NCBI GenBank assembly: GCA_029550925.1
Contig: JAKPGL010000076.1
Coordinates: forward strand, 1 to 60,918
Length of the DNA stretch: 60,918 nucleotides
Direction: 5' to 3'
From: Planctomycetota bacterium
Lineage (GTDB): Bacteria; Planctomycetota; Planctomycetia; Pirellulales; Thermoguttaceae
This document shows positions 55,091 to 60,918 of this stretch, piece after piece. The notes under the pieces were generated by a model that did no database searches, had not been told where the DNA came from, and saw only the letters and a list, made by a program, of their open reading frames with translations. The first letter of the stretch is position 1, and every line of letters begins with the position of its first letter. A program made the translations under genes and the position numbers.

Positions 55091-56521
55091 ATGCGCTGGC
55101 CGATTCAGGTGCAACTGTTGGGTACGATGCTAGCGGTTTTGCTGGCGGCGATTGGTTTGGCGACCGGAGCGTTAGCCTATGTCAGCTACCACCACGCCCG
55201 CCGTGTTCAGGAGGAAAACTTACGCCGGACGGTAAAGACCCTTTTGGAATCCGCCTTTCCGCTTACCGAACGGGTTTTGGAACAGATGAGCGGACTGTCG
55301 GGGGCGGAGTTTGTGTTGTTCGATTCGGCGGGGCAAAAGCGGATCGGCACGGTCGAATTGCCACCCTTTGCCCAGCAAACAGCGGCCCATTTTCCTTTGG
55401 CCGAGGGGGTGGACTCGCTGGATGCGAAAGATCGGCTCCAGTTGGGGGAACAGGTTTACTTGGGATGTCGGATTCGGACGCCGGCTCGATTTGGCACGGA
55501 TCCGCCGGGGTCGTTGGTGGTTTTGTATCGGGAGGATCGGTGGACGGCTGAGGCCCGGCGGGCGGTTTGGCCGACACTGCTGGCTGGAGCAGGCGCCGCC
55601 TTGCTGGCCACGGTTGCCGCTGCACTTTTGGCCCGTCGAATCGTCCGGCCTCTGCACCAACTGTGCGAGCGGACCGTAGCCATCGCCAACGGCCAACGCG
55701 AACCTATGCCCGTGCCCCGCCGCAACGACGAACTCCGAGACCTGGTCTTGTCGATCAATCGGATGACCGAGCAACTCCAGGCGTATGAGACGGAGATACG
55801 TCGGCATGAACGGCTTCGCACCCTCGACCAACTAGGTGCGTGTCTAGCCCATCAACTGCGAAACGCCGCCACCGGCGCCCGGATGGCCATCCAGCTCCAT
55901 CAACGCTCCTGTCCGGAATCGGTCGAGCAGGAAACCCTCCAGATGGCCCTCAGCCAATTGCACCAGATGGAATCCTACTTGCAACGATTTCTGAGCCATT
56001 CGGACCGGTCGGCGGGACCTTACGAGCCGGTGGATTTAGGCCCCTTGGTCGAAGAGGCGGTCGGGATGGTTCGGCCTGCCTGCCAGCACGCCCAGATTCC
56101 TTTGGAGATCCGACGTCCGGACACTCCGGTGATGGTGCTGGCCCAAAAAGAACCTCTGCGGGAAGTGATCGTGAATCTTCTTTGGAACGCCATCCGGGCG
56201 GTCCAATCTTCTTCATCGTCGCCCCAAATCGAGGTAAAATTGGACCTTCTGCCGCCGCCAGCGGCTCCGCGGCAGGTCCTGCTCGAGGTCCGAGATACCG
56301 GTCCCGGTCCCGCCCCGGCGGTCCAGGATCGGCTTTTTGAGCCTTTTGTTACCGACAGGCCGGAGGGGACCGGATTAGGCCTCTTCATGGCCCAACGGGT
56401 TGTCCAGGCGCATGGCGGCTTGATCCAATGGCGCCGGGAAGACGCCATGACTTGTTTTTCGGTGCAACTGCCTTTTTTCCAGCGAGACCTGGACCATGGC
56501 GCATCTGCTGATCGTGGATGA
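55091..56521 (+). CDS. Sensor histidine kinase (NtrB/AtoS-like)
   Basis: 476 residues from the ATG at 55091 (AAAGGAGG). TM1 at about 11-31, a periplasmic sensor of about 130 residues, TM2 at about 158-182, HAMP (about 183-235), dimerisation/H-box with His254 in LAHQLRNAATGARMA, N-box NLLWNAIRA, G1 DTGPG and G2 GTGLGL. It autophosphorylates and passes phosphate to the adjoining NtrC-type regulator, whose start overlaps this gene by 26 bases, implying coupled translation. The phosphoacceptor context (HQLRN) is typical of kinases paired with sigma-54 regulators. Confidence 0.93.
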   Translation: MRWPIQVQLLGTMLAVLLAAIGLATGALAYVSYHHARRVQEENLRRTVKTLLESAFPLTERVLEQMSGLSGAEFVLFDSAGQKRIGTVELPPFAQQTAAHFPLAEGVDSLDAKDRLQLGEQVYLGCRIRTPARFGTDPPGSLVVLYREDRWTAEARRAVWPTLLAGAGAALLATVAAALLARRIVRPLHQLCERTVAIANGQREPMPVPRRNDELRDLVLSINRMTEQLQAYETEIRRHERLRTLDQLGACLAHQLRNAATGARMAIQLHQRSCPESVEQETLQMALSQLHQMESYLQRFLSHSDRSAGPYEPVDLGPLVEEAVGMVRPACQHAQIPLEIRRPDTPVMVLAQKEPLREVIVNLLWNAIRAVQSSSSSPQIEVKLDLLPPPAAPRQVLLEVRDTGPGPAPAVQDRLFEPFVTDRPEGTGLGLFMAQRVVQAHGGLIQWRREDAMTCFSVQLPFFQRDLDHGASADRG

Positions 56522-57923
56522 CGAACCAAGCATCTGTTGGGGACTCCAGCGGCTGGCCCAACAAATGGGACATACCGCAACCACAGCGGCCTCGGCCGAA
56601 CAGGCGCTGCCGCTAGCCCGCCAACATCGGCCGGATGCGGTCGTCATGGACGTGCGATTGCCGGGTATGGACGGCCTGACGGCCCTGAAAATGCTCCATG
56701 CCGAACTGGGGCCCATGCCGGTCATCGTCATTACCGCCTTCGGCGATTTGGCCGTCGCAGTAGAAGCAGTACGAAGCGGCGCCTTTGACTATCTGACGAA
56801 ACCTTTTGAACTGAAGGCGGCCGAACGCGCCCTCCACCGGGCCTTGGAAAGCGCTCAACGCCCCGCCAAGGCGGACGCTCCCCCCGCCGCCGGTGCGACG
56901 GCTGAAGACCAAATCGTCGGCCGATCGCCCATCATGCAAGAACTTTTCAAACGCATCGCCCTGGTCGCCCCGACCGAGGCCTGCGTCCATCTGCACGGCC
57001 AGAGCGGCACAGGAAAAGAATTGGTGGCCCGGGCGCTGCACCGATATAGCCGACGGAAAGACAGACCTTTTGTCGCCGTGAATCTGGCCGCCCTGAGCCC
57101 TACCTTGATCGAGAGCGAACTTTTCGGCCATACCGAGGGAGCGTTTACCGGAGCAGATCGGCCACGTAAAGGACTTCTGGAGGCGGCCGACGGCGGCACG
57201 CTCTTTCTCGACGAAGTGGCCGACATCCCTCAGGCCGTCCAGACTAAACTCCTTCGCGCCCTCGAATACGGCGAGGTGCTCCCGGTGGGAGCGGATCGGC
57301 CCCGCCGGGTGGATTTCCGTTTGATTACCGCCACCAATCGAGACCTCCGCCGCCGGATGGCCGAGGGAAAGTTCCGCCATGACCTTTACTATCGGATCTG
57401 TACCTTCGACATCGAAATCCCGCCGTTGGCCCAACGTCGGGACGACATTCCGGAACTGGTAGAACATTTCGTGAATCTTCTGTCGGCCAAACACGGCCTG
57501 CCGCGGCCCGCCGTGGCCCCAGAGACGATGCAGGAACTTCTGCGTCGGCCGTGGCACGGCAATGTGCGAGAATTGCGCAATACGATGGAACACGCACTGG
57601 TGCTGGCCCGGGGGAATATCATCTTGCCGGAACATCTGCCGCCGCCGGCCAGTCCCTCGCCGCCCGAACTTTCCCAGGAGGACTCCCTCCAAATGTTGCT
57701 CCGCCAGTGGGCCGAGACAGAACTCGGCCGAACCCCAGAAACAGCAAATGTTTACGAAAAGTTTCTCCAATTAGTGGAGCCGCCCCTCCTGGAGGCGGCC
57801 TTGAAACAGGCCCAGGGCCAATATGCGGCCGCCGCCCGACGATTGGGCCTACACCGAATCACCCTACGGAAAAAACTCCAGCAGTACGGAATCTCGAAAT
57901 CTGGTAACACTTCGGCCGAATGA
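56496..57923 (+). CDS. NtrC-family sigma-54-dependent response regulator
   Basis: 475 residues: a receiver with Asp52 in VVMDVRLPGMDG and conserved Thr/Lys (ITAFGD, YLTKPF), AAA+ domain with Walker A GQSGTGKE, GAFTGAD loop, Walker B LFLDEVAD, and Fis-type HTH (AAARRLGLHRITLRKKLQQYG). It activates sigma-54 promoters when phosphorylated by the overlapping kinase. The last six codons and the stop (from 57904) lie inside a family B repeat terminus, so the natural C-terminus was probably replaced by element sequence; the HTH itself is intact. Confidence 0.94.
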   Translation: MAHLLIVDDEPSICWGLQRLAQQMGHTATTAASAEQALPLARQHRPDAVVMDVRLPGMDGLTALKMLHAELGPMPVIVITAFGDLAVAVEAVRSGAFDYLTKPFELKAAERALHRALESAQRPAKADAPPAAGATAEDQIVGRSPIMQELFKRIALVAPTEACVHLHGQSGTGKELVARALHRYSRRKDRPFVAVNLAALSPTLIESELFGHTEGAFTGADRPRKGLLEAADGGTLFLDEVADIPQAVQTKLLRALEYGEVLPVGADRPRRVDFRLITATNRDLRRRMAEGKFRHDLYYRICTFDIEIPPLAQRRDDIPELVEHFVNLLSAKHGLPRPAVAPETMQELLRRPWHGNVRELRNTMEHALVLARGNIILPEHLPPPASPSPPELSQEDSLQMLLRQWAETELGRTPETANVYEKFLQLVEPPLLEAALKQAQGQYAAAARRLGLHRITLRKKLQQYGISKSGNTSAE

Positions 57924-58065
57924 GGCAACCAGGAATTCCTACGCTAGCAGAAATCCAGTTTTTTCGATGGATTTGTGCTCTCTGGATTCCGCTTACGCAG
58001 GAATGACACTTTGGAGGTACTCTCCCTAGAAAACAGGAACTTACTTCACTCGGCTGAAATGTTGC
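57904..58065. repeat. Family B inverted-repeat element, copy 3, overlapping a gene end
   Basis: 162 bp from GTAACACTTCGGCCGAATGA to CTCGGCTGAAATGTTGC, with an internal TGGATTCCGCTTACGCAGGA REP-like segment. The left end matches the canonical family B terminus at about 17 of 20 positions and contains the TGA stop of the NtrC gene. Confidence 0.72.
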
Positions 58066-58166
58066 GAAATCTACTTCCAGCCCGCCCGAAAGACCGGAAA
58101 CTTCCTAAAACCGCCTGGGTGAATTCACGGGAGCTTTCCCAAGATAAGGCGCCCCATTCCCCCAAT

Positions 58167-58208
58167 AAAAAAACCCCTTCCCCCGGAGGCGGCCGGAGGA
58201 AGGGGGTT
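58167..58208 (-). terminator. Rho-independent terminator of the pilin gene
   Basis: On the reverse strand, a 13-bp GC-rich stem with one mismatch (CCCCTTCCTCCGG pairing with CCGGGGGAAGGGG) is followed by seven T. It lies about 56 bases after the pilin stop codon. Confidence 0.88.
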
Positions 58209-58264
58209 CCCGTCGCGGTCAGCGGGAAAATGGGTTCTGCGTTCTTTATTCTTTTGAAACCCGA

Positions 58265-58744
58265 CTACGGGGTCTCGTAGTATTCCGGATTGTTCGGCCA
58301 GATGGCGCCCGTGGCGGGATCATATTGCCAGCCGCCCGCTGTGCCCGACACTCCCGTGGGTTTCGCACCGTTCAGGTTCACCTGGGTAACCGTGTTTTTC
58401 CCATCAAACGGATTGGGCGGAATATCGCCGTCCAGATAAGGACCGTAGGGGAAATTGGGACCCGGGTCGCCAGTGTTTCCATTGACATCGGTCGCATGGG
58501 TCAACTGGGGTAGATACCCGTTCGTGGCGTCTCCGATTTGATCCGGATATTTGCCCAGGTGGTGGAGCTTGTAAAGCTCGATCTGCGATCGCAAGGTGTG
58601 CATATTGAACTTGAGCGAACTGAGTTTGGCGTCCTCGGTGGACGAGGAGAACATCGGGATGATCGTAGCGGCCAACACGGCCATGATCACCACCACAATA
58701 AGCACTTCAATCAGGGTAAAACCGCGACGGACTTTCTGGGACAT
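58265..58744 (-). CDS. GspG/type IV-like pseudopilin
   Basis: 159 residues. The prepilin-peptidase site RRG^FTLIEV with Glu5 of the mature protein and the hydrophobic helix VLIVVVIMAVLAATIIPMF are classic. The globular part matches major pseudopilins (SSLKFNMHTLRSQIELYKLHHLGKYP; NPFDGKN; GWQYDPATGAIWPN). It is a subunit of a type II secretion pseudopilus or type IV pilus; no other assembly genes are in the window, so it is an isolated gene. AAGGAGAAGGAGG precedes the ATG and a strong terminator follows, indicating high monocistronic expression. Confidence 0.92.
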   Translation of the reverse strand: MSQKVRRGFTLIEVLIVVVIMAVLAATIIPMFSSSTEDAKLSSLKFNMHTLRSQIELYKLHHLGKYPDQIGDATNGYLPQLTHATDVNGNTGDPGPNFPYGPYLDGDIPPNPFDGKNTVTQVNLNGAKPTGVSGTAGGWQYDPATGAIWPNNPEYYETP

Positions 58745-59015
58745 CCTCCTTCTCCTTTAAGGCAAAGAAATTGCGTTAGGACCCGATGGAACCACAGTTT
58801 GCTGGCCTGAACGTCCATGAGGGGCTTTCAGGCCCCGGAGATTTCACTAGCTCCTACAAAGTACCTAGGTTGTAGTTTTTCCCTGTCAAGAGCCAAGCAA
58901 GGTAATCCGTATTTTTTCTAGCCTAGAAGAGGGGCGGACGTCGGTAGGGTCGATAAAACCGGTATTTTAGGAACTGAGGAGGGGCCTGTGTGCAGGAGAA
59001 ATGCCTTGTCTGTCC

Positions 59016-59244
59016 CGGCGGCTGTCAAGCCGGTAGCGTCGGCTGTTAGCCGGCGACTCAGCCTAGACAGGCTAAGCTACGTAACGCCGGCTGTCAGCCG
59101 GCGATGTAATGCCCTCTGTTAGAGAGCGAATGGCTCAGGCTAGACAGCCTAAGCTACGGATTGGCTCAGCCTGGACAGGCTAAGTTACGTAGCGTCGACC
59201 GTCAGCCGGTTGACAGGCCAATCTAACAGATTGAGTTACAAGAT
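59016..59244. repeat. Family C hairpin array, third locus
   Basis: Short hairpins as at 14815 and 51216, with changed stems: GTCGGCTGTTAGCCGGC, GCCGGCTGTCAGCCGGC, and second hairpins that appear as AGCCTAGACAGGCT, AGGCTAGACAGCCT and AGCCTGGACAGGCT. It closes with CCAATC-TAACA-GATTG and GAGTTACAAG. Confidence 0.82.
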
Positions 59245-59783
59245 CACCAGTTCCGGGGCGAGAACTGCCTAGTCTTTTCCCCGTTCCTCCTTTCCAACCC
59301 CACCCATTCGTGGTTTCCTTCCAGTCCGGCCCTCACCTTTTGGATTCCCTCTTCCTACCTGCTCTGCAAGGTTTTTCTGTCTTTTCCTTTTTACTCCATC
59401 CCCCTAGATGGGCTATATTCCTTCCTGGATCAGGCTTTGATGGACCTTTCCGGTAACCGCAAAAGAAAGTGCCTGAAAAGGTTATTGGGTCTGGTTCTAT
59501 CGCATTTTTTGTCTTATTTTGCCTATACGCATAAATTTTCTCATTTTATCTATATTTGCCGTTCATAAGGATAACTGAGTTAGACGATGTTGAAGATGGC
59601 ATATAGGACGATCAGATCGTATGCGGCGTTTACGTTGTCGCAAGAAAATCAATGTTTTGGGTATTTTTGGAGGTTCAGTTAATCTACGTCGTATAAGTTG
59701 GCCGAAGATACCAAAGACGGACTAAGGTCCGTCCGACCAGGCCTTACGTATTGTTCCCTGACGTCTTGAAGGAGGCATAAATC
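59245..59783. other. Long AT-rich leader upstream of the YTV protein gene
   Basis: About 540 bases between the hairpin array and the YTV start. The stretch 59490-59620 is strongly AT-rich and is the likely promoter region. A small palindrome CGATCAGATCG is at about 59609. No gene seen. A long untranslated leader would fit a highly expressed surface protein. Confidence 0.4.
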
Positions 59784-60918
59784 ATGAGAGTCCCGTTAGG
59801 TGTGCCTATCTTGGCTGCCATACTGACAGTTCTGTCAGTCCAGGCAGCCGATGCTGCCTATTGTGGGGCGGCCCGCTACCGGTGCGGCAAACCCGTCTGT
59901 TGCGAAACCCAATGCTGCACCGTCATGAAGACCTGCAAACAGATCGTTTGGGAAAAACAGCAGGTCACTTGCTACAAGACGGTTTCCGAACCCGTCGTTG
60001 TACCCAAACAGGTTACTTGCACCAAGTGGGTACCCGAAACCCAGTACCGAGAATGCACCTACACCGTGATGAAGCCGGTCTGGGAAACCCGGACCAAAGA
60101 AATCTGCTACACGGTCTGCAAACCGGTCTGGGAAACCCGGACGAAGACCTACACCGTGATGAAACCGGTTTGGGAAACCCGGACCAAGGAAATCTGCTAC
60201 ACGGTGATGAAGCCGGTCTATGAGACCCGGACGAAGACCTACACGGTGATGAAGCCGGTCTGGGAAACCCGGACCAAGGAAATCTGCTACACCGTCTGCA
60301 AGCCGGTCTGGGAAACCCGAACCAAGGAAATCTGCTACACGGTGATGAAGCCGGTCTATGAGACCCGCGAGCGCGAGGTTTGCTATACGGTCTGCAAGCC
60401 GGTCAAATACACCAAGAAGGTCCAGGTGTGCAGCGGCCGGTGGGAGACCCAGGTGATTGAAAAACCCGGTCCGGTGGTGAAAAAGTGCATCCAAGAGCCG
60501 GGCACGTGGGTGTGGGATCCGTGTACTTGTCGGGCTGTGTATTGCCCCGGCGAAACGAAGGTCGTCGAGGTTCAGTGCCCGCCCATTCGATGCGTGAAAA
60601 AAGTCTGGGTCCCCGAAGTGGTCGAAAAAGAGATCGAATGCGTTAAATATGTGGCCGAGACCTGTGTAAAGAAAGTTCCTTATACGGTCTGCAAGATGGT
60701 ACCCGAGCAACGGGTCAAGACCTGCACCTACCAGGTGTGCAAGATGGTGCCGGAAGAGCGGACCTGCACCTATACGGTCTGCAAGATGGTGCCTGAGCAG
60801 CGGGTCAAGACCTGCACCTACCAGGTGTGCAAGATGGTGCCGGAAGAACGGACCTGCACCTACACGGTCTGCAAGATGGTGCCCGAGCAACGGGTCAAGA
60901 CCTGCACCTACCAGGTGT
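59784..60918 (+). CDS. YTV-repeat cysteine-rich secreted surface protein, 3'-truncated by window edge
   Basis: 378 residues visible; the frame is open to the last base. The ATG has GAAGGAGG upstream and opens into a signal peptide (about 1-24). The rest is built of short repeats centred on YTV: YTVMKPVWETRTK / CYTVCKPVYETR units (about 95-210), a cysteine-rich central segment, then a 30-residue repeat (90-bp DNA period at 60681, 60771, 60861) reading YTVCKMVPEQRVKTCTYQVCK. Cys, Val, Lys and Thr dominate. YTV-domain proteins were described from Rhodopirellula baltica as insoluble cell-wall proteins, so a disulfide-linked envelope role is inferred. Confidence 0.9.
   Translation, partial: MRVPLGVPILAAILTVLSVQAADAAYCGAARYRCGKPVCCETQCCTVMKTCKQIVWEKQQVTCYKTVSEPVVVPKQVTCTKWVPETQYRECTYTVMKPVWETRTKEICYTVCKPVWETRTKTYTVMKPVWETRTKEICYTVMKPVYETRTKTYTVMKPVWETRTKEICYTVCKPVWETRTKEICYTVMKPVYETREREVCYTVCKPVKYTKKVQVCSGRWETQVIEKPGPVVKKCIQEPGTWVWDPCTCRAVYCPGETKVVEVQCPPIRCVKKVWVPEVVEKEIECVKYVAETCVKKVPYTVCKMVPEQRVKTCTYQVCKMVPEERTCTYTVCKMVPEQRVKTCTYQVCKMVPEERTCTYTVCKMVPEQRVKTCTYQV

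Overview
The window reads as a moderately GC-rich bacterial chromosome segment, most likely from a planctomycete (Pirellulales / Thermoguttaceae-like). The case rests on protein content, not on a marker gene. It includes a cysteine-rich 'YTV'-repeat surface protein, a DUF1570 metalloprotease-like protein, a serine/threonine kinase fused to leucine-rich repeats, a 2050-residue bacterial alpha-2-macroglobulin, secreted proline/tyrosine-rich proteins, HEAT-repeat and coiled-coil membrane proteins, and secreted carbohydrate-active enzymes. No rRNA, complete tRNA or CRISPR array was seen.

Layout. 1-5.9 kb is a defence cluster: a Type III restriction-modification operon (mod, then res) with a MntA/HepT (nucleotidyltransferase/HEPN) toxin-antitoxin pair between the two subunits. 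The res gene carries a single-base frameshift, and the central target-recognition part of mod is AT-rich compared with its flanks. 5.9-7.8 kb has no convincing gene; it holds a tRNA 3'-end fragment (possible integration scar) and two abutting small inverted-repeat elements. 7.8-19.3 kb holds a serine-less alpha/beta hydrolase, two secreted structural-looking proteins, a GH20-like/CE15-like secreted glycan-degrading pair, and a sigma-54 activator upstream of a multi-spanning membrane protein. 19.3-26.3 kb holds tandem terminators, a secreted GH42-like glycosidase, a HEAT-repeat protein with a small membrane protein, and a coiled-coil protein. 26.3-38.4 kb holds glnE with a DUF1570 protein, then a MoxR / DUF58 / transglutaminase cluster followed by a YchF-like GTPase. 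38.4-47.4 kb holds the LRR kinase and the giant alpha-2-macroglobulin. 48.2-60.9 kb holds formate-tetrahydrofolate ligase, a SufR-like Fe-S regulator, a secreted cyclophilin, a CaCA antiporter, a histidine kinase/NtrC pair, a type II secretion/type IV-like pilin, and the YTV protein running off the right edge.

The intergenic DNA is unusually rich in dispersed repeats. Family A is about 122-126 bp with perfect or near-perfect terminal inverted repeats (3 copies). Family B is about 160-210 bp with a GTAACATTTCAGCCGA-type terminus (3 copies, one supplying the stop codon of the NtrC gene). Family C consists of arrays of short hairpins with constant loops and compensating stem changes (3 arrays and one solitary hairpin). 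Family D is a CCCTCACCC...GGGTGAGGG type (2 sites). Families C and A/B are the least explained part of the window; the mod-mntA-hepT-res arrangement is the best candidate for a functional system worth testing.
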